From Chaenocephalus aceratus (taxonomy: Eukaryota; Chordata; Actinopteri; Perciformes; Channichthyidae), in contig CM043808.1 of the NCBI GenBank assembly GCA_023974075.1, positions 17,511,072 through 17,575,071 on the forward strand: a stretch of DNA of 64,000 nt, written 5' to 3'. A model generated the notes under the pieces. That model did no database searches. It had not been told where the DNA came from and worked only from the letters and a program-made list of their open reading frames with translations. Made by a program: the position numbers and the translations under genes. The stretch's first letter is position 1. Each line of letters starts with the position of its first letter. Below are positions 1-10,196 of this stretch, one piece after another.

Positions 1-190
1 CAGTAAGAAGACGTGCAGCTGCATTCTGAACTAGCTGGAGGCGTCTAATTGAGGCCTGATCCATACCCACATACAGAGCATTGCAGTAGTCCAGTCTCGA
101 GGTAACAAAGGCGTTAATAACCCTTTCTAGGTCTTTAAAAGATAAAAACGACTTGGTCTTAGCCAATGTTCACAACTTCTCCACATTTCG
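1..190 (-). mobile_element. L2-like LINE fragment, RT C-terminal region
   Basis: On the minus strand, bases 1-102 translate without a stop into the pattern RLDYCNALYVG followed by RRLQLVQNAAARLLT. This is the conserved thumb-side segment of L2/CR1-type non-LTR reverse transcriptases. The open stretch is cut by the window start. Bases 103-190 continue the same repeat less clearly. The fragment is too short to tell whether the full element lies outside the window. It is a dead fragment as far as can be seen. Confidence 0.72.
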
Positions 191-1020
191 AAGTGTTTCC
201 CGAGCCAGAACGACCTATTTTTCTTCCTGGCTTGCTCTATAATGATCCAATTCAAATGCAATACCAACAACAGCAACAACGCAAACTACGACAACAACCC
301 ACACATTGCGCATTGTTTAGAGCGGTTATAAAGTGTTGAAGCGCTCAAATTTGAAACTGTTTCAACCTGTCACCAGGGCCGCCTTAATGCACAGGCTGAC
401 CTGGGCTGAAGCCCAGGGGCCTACGGAGATCGGGGGCCTATCATGAGCCAATACATTTAAAAAAAAAAATTTAATTAAAAAAGTAAAGTTTTTTATTTCG
501 GATGTTTTTTTTACATTTTAAATAAACAAAGTCTTGGCTTTCAGAATATGACACTTTAATTTCCAAAATCACACAATAAATACATTTTTGAAGCTTGTAA
601 AGGGAAGATGACAGCTCTCCCTCGCCACTTTGCTGTTCCAAAGCGCCGCCTCCCCTGCCTCCGCTGAAATTATTAATGTAAGGCGTATAGTAATCATAGA
701 TAACACGGCAGGGTCCGTTACAGTTTGTTTTCATCTGATTTCAAATAAACAAAGTCTTGGTTTTAAGAATATTAAACTTGTTTCGCCAAATTCAGATGAT
801 AAAAACAACTTTTAAGCTTGTAAAGGCAAGTTACGAACTCAGACACTTAGGATGTAGGACCCAATTGCACGACCCGGGAGACAGAGGTAAAGTATTTGTA
901 AGATACTTTATTTTCCAAATACAGCATTGAACAACAAAAAAGGTAACTATCAAATCTGAGGTTACGTACTGTAACCCAGTTTCTATGAGTATAGGCGCAG
1001 CCCTCTAAGGCTATCGCTAT
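191..1020. other. AT-rich intergenic DNA with repeat remnants
   Basis: No gene is supported here. Near 375-440 there is a G+C-rich motif starting CAGGGCCGCCTTAATGCAC that looks like a hAT-type terminus, but no partner end was found. Bases 957-1023 form an inverted repeat with 1189-1250, described under the DIRS element. Short ORFs in this stretch show no recognisable domain. Confidence 0.5.
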
Positions 1021-1024
1021 TGGG

Positions 1025-1163
1025 TAATCCCACTGCACGTGTGCAGCACTGACAGACTTAATCCACGCCCACCTATGACGTGGGCCCCACCTCCGGCCTC
1101 ACTTCCGTATAAATAGGAAGAAGGCCCGTCCAACTGCTCCCACACAAACAGCTTTTCTTCAGC
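1025..1163 (+). repeat. DIRS inverted terminal repeat, left copy
   Basis: This copy is the reverse complement of 5787-5914 with only a few differences. The shared core includes the motif GGTGGGCGTGGATTAAG on the opposite strand. It contains a TATAAATA-like stretch at 1108-1115, close to the end of the element. Confidence 0.85.
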
Positions 1164-1591
1164 TATTCGCTGAGCCAGTGGGGCCCGAACCTTAGAGGGC
1201 TGCGCCTATACTCATAGAAGCTGGGTTACAGTACGTAACCTCAGTTCTATTTCGTATGAGGCTTCGCCCTCTAAGGCTATCGCTATTGGGTTAAGGGCGA
1301 AGCAGGATGTAGTCCACGCCCCACTGGTCCGTCCGTAACCAGAAGCACAAAAACCCATCTACTCAATTAATAACCCATGCGAAAAAGAAAGGAGCATCAC
1401 AGTCCCTGGAAATATAGCATTATTCCAAATGAATATTCTCTTTAAGGGAATGAAGGTGAATACCCGTCGTTTTAAAAAAGTAGAGATAAACAAATCCCAC
1501 TTGTTAAACCTATAAAAGAGGGGCAAAAGGGGCAGCTCTCTGAATGCATATAGGCAGGAGAGAGGGCACGCCGTTTAGTCCCTGACATTAC

Positions 1592-2155
1592 TCAATCTGA
1601 CAGAACACTCAGTACTGAATGTGTCAGAGAGGAATGGGAGACATCCCTCAAATAAAAACGAATAAAAGAACAGGGGGAAGACCAAGATGCAGCATTGCAA
1701 ATGTCTTCCACTGTCATTCCTCCATGCAACGCCATAGAGGTTGAAATTCCTCTGGTGCTGTGCGCTTTGATGTTTTCTGGGGGATCCACCCCAGAGTAGA
1801 CATACGCCTGTGATACAGCCTCACACAACCAGTGTGACAGCCGCTGTGCAGATAGAGGCTGCCCTATTGAGTGCTCTCTGTAATGCACAAACAGGCGCTG
1901 AGACTTGCGCAACGTGGCTGTGCGTGCAATATAACATGACAGCGCACGTACGGGACAGAGGAGATGAGATGTGGCTTCTTCCTCTGATGTGTGAGGAGGA
2001 GGGAAGAAACCATCTAAAGTGATCCCTCTCGATCTAAAAAAGCTTGTGATCACCTTTGGCATAAAAGCCGGGTTAGGGCGCAAAACAGCTGAGCTGCCAT
2101 CTCCTTGGATCTGGAGACATGACGGAGCCACAGAGAGAGCAGACACATCACTCAC
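1592..2155 (-). CDS. DIRS tyrosine recombinase, C-terminal catalytic part
   Basis: A 187-codon open frame. It carries the C-terminal tyrosine-recombinase signature: HSTRG (the H-x-x-R box) near residue 132, then a conserved W (SWSS) and a terminal FYLRD with the presumed nucleophilic tyrosine. The segment CPVRALSCYI near the N-terminal third is also typical of DIRS recombinases. In this family the enzyme integrates a circular DNA intermediate by site-specific recombination. The N-terminal part is missing or out of frame, so the ORF is shorter than a full enzyme. It sits at the 3' end of the element, downstream of RNase H, as in DIRS1. It is probably a remnant, although this part has stayed open. 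Confidence 0.82.
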   Translation of the reverse strand: MSDVSALSVAPSCLQIQGDGSSAVLRPNPAFMPKVITSFFRSRGITLDGFFPPPHTSEEEATSHLLCPVRALSCYIARTATLRKSQRLFVHYREHSIGQPLSAQRLSHWLCEAVSQAYVYSGVDPPENIKAHSTRGISTSMALHGGMTVEDICNAASWSSPCSFIRFYLRDVSHSSLTHSVLSVLSD

Positions 2156-2418
2156 CCTTTAGCTGATGTGAGAGCCAAGAGCAGAGCTACTTTGGCTGAC
2201 AGTACTTCAGGGGGACCTGATCTAAAGGTTCAAATGGAGCTTTACTCAGTGAGCGTAACACTAAGCCAAAACCCCATTGAGGCGCCAAAGCGCGTGACAC
2301 ATGTCTGAGTCTCTGTGCTCCCCGTAGAAAACGTTTTTTCAGAGGGTGACTAAACACCGTGCTGACCCCAAACCTACGTGGTAAGATGAAATGGCAGCAG
2401 CATATGTTTTTTACCGTG

Positions 2419-3656
2419 CTATAAGCCAATTCCTGTCCAGCAAGAGCTGGAGGAACAACAGCACGAGGCAGGGGGGCCAACGGGGTCCAGGCTTCTCCCT
2501 GCACACCACACGGAACGCTGTCCATTTGGCGGTGTAGGATGTGTGTTCAGCAGCTGCACTGATCGAACACCTCCCTGGCGATTTATGTAGGCCACCGCTG
2601 CTTTGTTGTCTGTTTGAATCAACATATGTTGATTGTACAGCAACGGGACGAAGTGCTGGAGCACTTTCCATACGGAGAGTAATTCCAGCACGTTATATGG
2701 AGAGACATGTGACCTGGCCACCGTCCCCCCACTGCCTGCGACATGCACGTTCCTCAGCCTGCGAGAGATGCGTCTGTGAACACTGCGGTGTGTGACGTCA
2801 CTCTGCTCAGGGGCACCCCCACTGACGTGGAGATTTTTCCAGTGGGTCAAATCCAAAACCACGGAAGGAGGAATGTACACCATGCGTCTCCTCTGACGCA
2901 CGGGGTCGATGCACAGGTGAATAAACCACCTGGAGTCTCCTCACTATGAAGGAGACCCAGGGGAATCACCATGTGACCAGCTGATATCATGCCTAAAAGC
3001 TGCATCACGGAGAGGGTTGTCACCGCCCCGCGGGGTGTGACGTGCCGGAGGAGAGCTGTCACTTTCTCCCCTCTCCACTGTGAAAGTCACGCTCTCATGC
3101 GGGCTGAGTTCAATTCCACTCCCAGTTAAAAAGATAACCTGGGAGGGACGAGGACAGCTCTTCTTCCAGTTGATAATGAAACCCAGGTTTGACAGATGAG
3201 ATACGAACTGTATCGTCTGTAAGCCGCTTCCTCCCTTCCTGGAGCGAGCCAGCCACAGCCGGTCGTCCAGGTAAAATAACACTCTTCCCCATTCTGAGTA
3301 GCTGCTCCAACCGGCTCCTCCCACTTTGAAAAAGTGCGTGGAGCCAGGAATGAGAAACGCAGGACATTCTGTGTTTCGGGATGATGGTTACGTGGAGGAC
3401 TGCATCCTTCAGGACTATGGATGTGCACCTCCCTGGTGAACACTCCAGCACCTGTTTGATCGTCAGCATGGGAAAAGGCCATTCCCTTGTTGGACACTGA
3501 CAGATCGAGGATGGGTCTCATTCCCCCCGCCCGGTCTCCTTCGGGACCAGAAAATACCGGGAGTAAAAAACCCTGATTTTCTTCCCCATGAGGAACCCTG
3601 GAAAAAAGCTTCCTTTTAACAAGAGTTCCTGCCGCTCTGCACGGAGCGCGAGACAC
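2419..3656 (-). pseudogene. DIRS reverse transcriptase / RNase H remnant
   Basis: Several overlapping open pieces in different frames together cover a DIRS-type RT-RNase H. The piece starting at 3656 carries RPILDLSVSN, the RT region ahead of the active site. The piece starting at 3324 carries YLDD (catalytic aspartates) and a downstream INWKKSCPRPSQ segment. The piece starting at 3062 holds the connection segment with LLGMISA. The piece ending at 2419 carries the RNase H-type block NVLELLSVWK and QTDNKAAVAYINRQGG. At least two frame changes are needed to read through, so this is a pseudogene. Part of the RT active-site region is duplicated at 5589-5644. Confidence 0.8.
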
Positions 3657-3699
3657 TGTTCCCGGGATACAGGGTTCCCTGTATCCCGTAGAACTGCGG

Positions 3700-5780
3700 G
3701 GGGGAGAGGCGAACTGCAGAGACTACTCTCTGCCCCTCCGCCTGCTCATCCATCTGTCCATCAGACACACGCGCCGCCACCCTGAGTACCATACAGTACT
3801 CTGATAGCGCCGGGTGTACATTCTCTGGATGTGCTGTGGTTGGTGGCAAACCACGCCAGAGCCCTCCACACGCTGCATTTCACACAGGCTCTCATTATGT
3901 CGCCGTTTAGGAGAAGACTGTAAAAAATTAAATAATCCACAGTAACATTCTGGTTAGGGGGCTGCCAGTAGATTAGTGCCGAAAATCGGCTGAAAAATAA
4001 CAGTGATTGCTTACAGTGTTAAACTGGACACCGAGGTGCGTTCACGCTCAACACCCCTAAGGGATGAGCGGAGCTGTGTGCAGTGCTGTCCTCTCTGTAA
4101 TAATGGCACTCGTGGGCTCATTACCGTGTGTAGGAGGTAGGTTTGGGACAGAGGAGAAAAACCGAGCTGCCTAAAACCAATAGGTTTTAAAGACAGCCTA
4201 TTTATGCAGCGAGCCATGCTGCCTATAACCGACAGGTTAGGGGCAGCCGGCTTACCCGGGGGGGCCTTGCTGCTTATTATTATTCATCTGTCCATCGAAC
4301 ACACACGTCGCCATTCTGAGTAATATTCTGAGAGCGCGCGACATGCTCTGGATGTGCTGTGGTTGTCATGGTGATGAGCCACGTCAGAGCCCTCGCCGCC
4401 GTTGCCCGTGAAGGAACCCAAGAGGGGCCCGGACCGAAAAGCTGCGAGGGGGCCTCCACATGCTGCATCTCACACCAGCTCTCATCCTGTCTCTGTTTAG
4501 GAGAAGGCTCGTAAACTGGACATTGAGGCGCGTTCACGCTCAAACCCGCTGAGGGAATGAGCGGAGGTGTGTGCAGTGCTATTCACACAGTGCGTAATAA
4601 CAGCCCTGGGCTCATTACGACCGTGTGTAGTAGGCACATCTGGGACAGAGGAAAAAAACCGTGCTGCCTGCTCACCGACAGGTTAGGAGCATCAGGTTTA
4701 AACGTCAAGCCTTGCTGTCTAAAAAACCGCCTGGTTAAATACAGCTGGCCTGCGCCACGAGCCCTGCTGCCGCTAACCGACAGGTTAGGAGCATCAGGTT
4801 TAAACGTCAAGCCTTGCTGTCTAAAGACCGCCTGGTTAAATACAGCTGGCTTGCGCCACGAGCCCTGCTGCCTGCTGACTGACAGTTTACAATCGGCTCT
4901 TGCACCTCCACACGCTGTATTGCACAGCGGCTCTCATCATGTCGCCGTTTAGGAGAAGGACATTGAGGCGCGTTCACGCTCAAACCCACTTGAGGAATGA
5001 AAGGTGTGTGGAGGCATATCTGTGACATAGGAAACAAGTCCGTGCTGTCTAATCAACCGCCAGGTTTTAAAGACAGCCGGTTTTGTGCCGCGAGCCCTGT
5101 TGCCTAATAACCGACAGGCTATGAGGCAACCGCTTATGTCATCCGGAGGAGAGCTCTCCTGAACCGAGGGAACGGGGAGATCTCCTTAGGCGGCTGCCTT
5201 TCCGATGATCTCCAGGAGTTCCTGGAGAATACCGCCTATACGACAGAGCCGAGATGGCGGATACTAGTGTCAGCCTGGCAGCCGAACCATAGGCTCGGCT
5301 ACCGGGCTGACACCAGGCCCCGCCCTGTCTCCCCCGTCCGGAGGAGAGGGAGGATGGGGCCGGGGGAACCACATGGTGATCCGTGAATGGAGGGGAAGGA
5401 GTCGCCTGACTGCTGCCCGCCACTCGGATCCAATAATCAAGGGCTTGGCCAATCATCCCCGGCCGCAGCCGCAAGAGCGTTCACTCTATGCTGTCTGTGG
5501 GCCAGAGGAAGACGGACCACAATGAGTGCGCGACACCTGGGGATTGAGAGCCGCGTTTGCTTGCTCCAATCCCCGGCAGGACTCACCTGTATCGTCAGTG
5601 TAAAGCCGCTTCCTCCCTGGAGCGAGCCAGCCACAGCCGGTCGTAATTCATATGTCGGCTAACCCGAGCCCCGCCCTGTCTCCCCCGTCCGGAGGAGAGG
5701 GAGAATGGGGCCAGGGGTAAATGTTTGCTTTCTAGTAAACAGCTCTGAAAAGAGCTTGTGCCTGTACTGTGCTTCTGCAA
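3700..5780 (-). repeat. Degenerate gag-side region built of repeated units
   Basis: The leader half of the DIRS element contains many repeats. A unit of 102 bp occurs twice almost identically from 4675 and 4777. Looser copies of the same theme (GACAGGTTAGG, GCGAGCC, AAGACAGCC) lie at 4150-4270 and 5030-5125. A larger motif ending GTTTAGGAGAAG recurs at about 3905, 4495 and 4945. A 50-bp G+C-rich block at 5318-5366 is copied at 5669-5717. No continuous gag frame was found, and the ORFs here are short and low in information. Confidence 0.7.
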
Positions 5781-5786
5781 CGGAGT

Positions 5787-5914
5787 GCTGAAGAAAAATG
5801 GGAGCAGTTGGACGGGCCTTCTTCCTATTTATACGGAAGTGAGGCCGGAGGTGGGGCCCACGTCATAGGTGGGCGTGGATTAAGTCTGTCAGTGCTGCAC
5901 ACATGGAATGGGAT
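5787..5914 (-). repeat. DIRS inverted terminal repeat, right copy
   Basis: Reverse complement of 1025-1163. Similarity stops after GGGATTA at about 5914, whereas the left copy continues into CCCAATAGCGATAG-type sequence. This marks the 5' boundary of the element on the minus strand. A TTTATAC motif at 5828-5834 could serve the element's promoter on either strand. Confidence 0.82.
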
Positions 5915-5917
5915 TAG

Positions 5918-6324
5918 ACACACAAGGGGTGGACAATCAGAAGCCTGGAATGAGAGGTAAATGGTGAGTGACAAAACAAACATAAAAATGAACCTCTCTA
6001 GCATTTCTGTCGGTGCACAACAAGGCATAATTACATGAGGCAACTTAACGTCACAGCAGGCATAACAATAGCCGGTGTTTCTTGTGAGGGTTTCCCCGGG
6101 AAAACAAACACAATACACACAAATGCGTCACAGATTATTTTGCGGTATTTGAAATCATCTACGCAGCTCGCGAAGTAACTAGTGGACGGTATCAGTACTA
6201 CAAGTAAAAAAAATAGATAACATTTTTTTTTATTAATTACGTTGTTTATAAATTAATCTGAGGGCCGCAAAAAGAGGAGGTGGGGGCTGCATGCGGCCCG
6301 CGGGCTGCCATTTGCCCATCCCTG
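5918..6324. mobile_element. Possible hAT-type MITE
   Basis: The right end at about 6285-6324 reads, on the opposite strand, CAGGGATGGGCAAATGGCAG and is followed by G+C-rich GGCCGC sequence, a common hAT terminus in vertebrates. A weak mirror of this end (AAGGGGTGGACAAT) lies at 5927-5940. If both belong together, a MITE of about 0.4 kb abuts the DIRS element. The left end and the target-site duplication are not secure. Confidence 0.45.
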
Positions 6325-6571
6325 AGCTAGGTGAAGGCAGTGCTCTCGCTCCCCGCTCCCGCTGCTGGTAACGTGGGTGTAGTTACATCCCTCTTTGTTC
6401 GGCGAGTAGGAGCATTGCTCTACTCTTTCCGTTCAGCAGGTAGCTGGTGAAGGCTGTGTTCTCGCACCCGCTCCCGGTTACGTTGCCTCTGGCTACCTAC
6501 ATAATGGCTCATTCATGTAGCGCCTGTATGGCTTCTCTTGAGCCCGAGGACGGCCATGACCGCTCAGAGTG

Positions 6572-6660
<89 letters not shown>

Positions 6661-7720
6661 TGTGTAAACATAACTATAAAACTTACATGTCTGACCACAA
6701 AAGCACTGGGTAAATGCTAAAAGGCAATGTTTTCTTGGTAACTCTCTGTGTAAATAGGTTAACATTTAAAAAAAAAAGGTTCTATTGAAAACAAAACTGT
6801 TCTGTGGGTATCTTTGACGTAAACAAAATATTTACGAAATCTGAGAGAAATACCTCAAATTCTTTTCCCATGACTCCACTATTGACCCGATATCTAATGT
6901 CATCACATGATCCAGAACTTCATTCATGGGCCCCCCCTTATGGCTGACTCCCCCTTTTCTGCCTGTTTTTTATTTTCTGCATCAGAGTGGGATGTCAATT
7001 TCTCTGAGGACCTTACACACAGCTTTCTCCTTTTGCTCCAGTTGCCCATTACATGATGGAAGCCAGTCTGCTGGAAGCTGTTGGATGGAGAGGATTTTTT
7101 ATTGATGAGGAAAAATAACATTTACTGGAAGTTTTGGGATATTTTTCCAGGTTTGCAGGTTAGGAAAGGGTGAGACGTTTGTATTTCTTGACAATCTTTC
7201 CTCTTAATATTGTTTTGCAAACCTAGTATTCTGTATTTTTACCAGTACTCGTTCTTTATTACCATGGGTTTGAGACTGGCTTACCGTATTTTTCTATACA
7301 TAACTTTTACTATAACTTATACCAGAACCATAGTACTTTATTACCTTATAACTAGTTAATAGTAATGTCAAAAAAGTCCCTTTGTGTCACTCTAAATGAT
7401 ATTTCATGTAATTATGATACTACGGCCTGTATTCCTATCGATGTGTTGTAGTAGTTCCATGCTTTACACTCATGGTAAGGTAAAATATTGATCCTACCAT
7501 TTTGCTGCTCAGCGTTTATTGTTTAAAAATTGAGCTTGTGCACCCTCTGCCGGCCATATAATATATAGCTTAACCAACATCAATGCTCGAATGAGCTATG
7601 GGAATATGAACATGCATTTTCTATTTGCTTGATATCATTAGAAAAGATAAAGAAGTTATGACCCATGGTATATCTCTCTAACACCTTTGATTTGCTATCC
7701 CGGTCTCTGTTTCTTCTCAG
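6325..7720. other. Upstream region and 5' intron of prss35
   Basis: No protein gene is seen. A unit containing GGTGAAGGC is repeated at about 6331-6372 and 6444-6487, a local duplication of roughly 110-bp period. The long TG microsatellite follows. The last bases before 7721 form a good splice acceptor (pyrimidine-rich, TTCTTCTCAG), so prss35 probably has at least one non-coding first exon within or beyond this stretch. That exon was not located. Confidence 0.5.
6574..6658. repeat. (TG)n microsatellite
   Basis: About 42 uninterrupted TG units. The Val-Cys or Thr-His ORFs across it on both strands are artefacts. Confidence 0.97.
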
Positions 7721-7724
7721 TGGG

Positions 7725-9136
7725 ATGGGACTCAATCGCTTCATGTGTCTGCTGCTCTGTGCAGCAGCCCTGACGGTGTCTGCAGTTTTTAGTAAAGAAG
7801 AGAGCAGCGAGGCAAACAGGTGGACCAGACACAACCTGCCGCTGCTGCTGGACACGCACACACAGCCTTTACACGTGCCTTTGTTCAGAGGACAGGAGGA
7901 GGATGAGGAGAAAGAAGGGACAAAAACATACTGTGGAATAGAGTGTCAAAGCCACCTACCATCTATGAACCAAACTGAGCAGGAGAGGATTCTGGGATAT
8001 GAGACAATGAATGAGGATGGCACTCGCACACATACAGATATCATCTTGCAGGGTTTCAATCAGACATCTACAGGACAACCGGCCCACTCCCCTGCTCCCA
8101 CCCGTAGGAGGAAAGGGAGATTTACGGAGCAGATGGACGCTTTGTGATCTCTGACTCGCATTTCATCACCAACTATCCTTTCTCCACTGCTGTGCGCCTC
8201 TCCACAGGCTGCTCTGGAGTCCTAATATCCCCGAAACACGTGCTGACAGCGGCACACTGCATCCATGACGGGAGGGACTACCTAGAGAGTGCCAGAAGGC
8301 TGAGAGTAGGAGTGTTGCAGTTTAAGACTAAAAGAAGAAGAGGGCCTGGGAGGCAAAGAGGGCGGAAGAGAGGTGGTGTGAATCAAGACGGGGTGAAAGG
8401 TGAGGAGCAGATAATGGAGGAGGATGAGGAGCGGAATAGTATAGATGGAGATGTATGGCAAAAGGGAGTAAAAGGAAGTAGGCTCAGGGGAAGAAAAGAT
8501 GGTAAGGAGGGTGTAGCTGATCATGGGATAGTAGGAGCAGGGAAACGGAGGAAACGTATACGACGTAGTTCTGGTCCCATGAAGCAGCCTGTCTTCCGTT
8601 GGACACGAGTTAAACAAACCAGAATCCCTCAAGGGTGGATCCAAACCAAGAGCTTAACCAGCTCCGTGTCCCCTGACTACGACTACGCTCTCTTGGAGCT
8701 GAGACGACCCCTCAAACTGAAGTATATGAAGCTGGGAGTGGCGCCCTCCGCTACCCCCCTGGCACGAATCCACTTTTCAGGCTATGACGCTGACAAAAGC
8801 CTGCTGGACGGACGTGGAAACGAGAAGGTGGTGTACCGGTTTTGTTCGGTGGCAAACCAGTCTCTCGATTTAATGTACCAGCACTGTGACGCGCAGCCGG
8901 GCGCCACAGGTGCAGGCGTTTACATCCGTCTGAGAGAGGAAGTGGGAGAGAAAGGCGGGAATGGGAATGGGAAGTGGCAGCGAAGAGTGATTGGGGTGTT
9001 TTCAGGCCATCAGTGGGTGGAGGTAGAAGGAGGTGAGCAGAGGGACTTTAATGTTGCAGTAAGGATTACGCCACCCAAATATGCCCAGATCTGTCACTGG
9101 ATCCATGGAGATCCAAGACGCTGTAAAGATATTTGA
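7725..9136 (+). CDS. prss35: Serine protease 35 (inactive protease homologue), frameshifted
   Basis: A single coding exon starts at the ATG at 7725, five bases after a splice acceptor. The N-terminus is a signal peptide (hydrophobic CLLLCAAALTVSA), so the product is secreted. Next comes a prodomain-like region, then the trypsin-like domain: STGCSGVLISPKHVLTAAHC (histidine box), a lysine/arginine-rich insert (about 8320-8570), DYDYALLEL (aspartate box) and a C-terminal GHQWV...YAQICHWIHG. At the serine box the residues are GATGAG: threonine replaces the nucleophile, as in PRSS35 of other vertebrates, so the protein is predicted to be catalytically dead. In this copy the frame opened at 7725 ends at 8147 and the protease domain continues in another frame; one base is missing near the GGG at 8115-8117. 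With the frame restored it would be about 470 residues (human 413). PRSS23 is the nearest paralogue, but it has an active serine. Confidence 0.93.
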
Positions 9137-9674
9137 CCAAGCGATACAATAGAGACTTAATGACCTGGGCTGGTGTGTATAAAAGCACTTTAAAAGTATC
9201 TTTTATTAAAGTGTAAATCTTAAAACAAAACTGAAGGGCCAATTAAAAACTAAAATCATGCCCTTCCTCAAGTACAAGTACTTAACAGCCAGTAGCAGGC
9301 CTCTATAGGTTATGTGTCATGGCTGCATTATAGCCTCACGCACAATTCCATGCAGCCGACCTTTCATTATTGTGTTATATGCTTCAATATCGTTTATATT
9401 GTAAGATGCAAGAATGCTTTTAGCAAATGTGTTGTGAACAGCTATAATGACAATTTTAATATGTGCTGTTCTTAAATTAGTTCACGAAGTAGCCATTTTA
9501 AATGATAATCATCTGTTGAGTTCACGTGGTTTTGGATATGTGGACTAATCAGCCATTTAGTAGTTCATTTGGAGACTCGGGGAAGTCTTGCGAATGAGGG
9601 AAAATGTCATTGTTAACTCTCAATTTTCTTAACCCTACATGTGTCTGTCTTTCTCAGCAACACCTATAACTTAT

Positions 9675-9760
9675 TACATTACATAACATTTAATTTAGCT
9701 GACGCTTTTATCCAAAACGACTTACAAACAACAAGTGCATTCGACCAAGAAGATACAAAC
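9675..9760 (+). repeat. Common teleost SINE-like motif
   Basis: The core TTTAGCTGACGCTTTTATCC followed by ACGACTTACAA is a motif found in very many fish genomes, in a short interspersed repeat. Only the conserved core is recognisable, and the family name is not certain. Confidence 0.6.
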
Positions 9761-10129
9761 TTGAAGAAAACAGAATCATATTAAGTACATCAGGTTTCAT
9801 AGAGCCAAAACATTTCAAGTGATACTCAATAGGCTTTAGATAAGCCAGTCCTTTATATATAACACTATATGTTATAAGTGCTTTGTTAGTATGTAAGTGC
9901 TTAGTTAGTATATAAATGCTTAGTTTTTTTTTGCTTTTTTTTCATTGTATTGCTCGAAGTGGAGTCGAAAGAGATGAGTTTACTTTTGTATAGAGTATAG
10001 AATCATACAGGTACAACCTGTTGTGCTCATTTTACCCGTTTAAAATATATTGTGTTGTATTTTTGTCCTTTTTGAACATACATTTTCATGCCTTAAACAC
10101 ATTTTGTTGTGCAAAAAAAATTATGCATG

Positions 10130-10144
10130 CCAATAAATAAAAAT
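10130..10144 (+). terminator. Candidate prss35 poly(A) signals
   Basis: Two overlapping AATAAA hexamers on the plus strand, about 1 kb after the prss35 stop codon. They lie about 55 bp from the candidate snap91 signal on the other strand (TTTATT on the plus strand near 10197). Confidence 0.55.
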
Positions 10145-10196
10145 GTTAAGACATAAGTGATGAGCCGTGAGGGTAGTTTGGATCAATGTATTTGTC

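Larger units (their letters stand above)
1025..5914 (-). mobile_element. DIRS1-like tyrosine-recombinase retrotransposon, decayed
   Basis: The element is about 4.9 kb and reads right to left. Both ends carry the same sequence in opposite orientation (1025-1163 and 5787-5914), as expected for DIRS-group retrotransposons. From 5' to 3' on the minus strand come a degenerate gag-like leader with tandem repeats (about 5.8-3.7 kb), a reverse transcriptase with a YLDD box (about 3273-3262), an RNase H segment (about 2.9-2.4 kb) and a tyrosine recombinase (2155-1592). Beyond the left repeat, 957-1024 and 1189-1250 form a further inverted pair, plausibly related to the internal complementary region DIRS elements use for circular intermediates. 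The frames of RT and RNase H are broken, so this copy is not autonomous. No DAM-like methyltransferase domain was seen. DIRS rather than Ngaro is preferred because of the inverted terminal repeats; subfamily is not certain. Confidence 0.85.
9137..10145 (+). other. prss35 3' untranslated region
   Basis: AT-rich sequence without ORFs after the prss35 stop. It contains a common fish interspersed motif at about 9675-9760. It ends at overlapping poly(A) signals CAATAAATAAAAATG at about 10130-10144. Confidence 0.6.

Noticed and set aside
6447..6765. Val-Cys and Thr-His repeat ORFs
   Set aside because: They are translations of the TG microsatellite in several frames, with no start context or domain.
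8282..8644. 120-codon minus-strand ORF
   Set aside because: It is the antisense shadow of the Lys/Arg-rich insert of prss35 and has no family resemblance.
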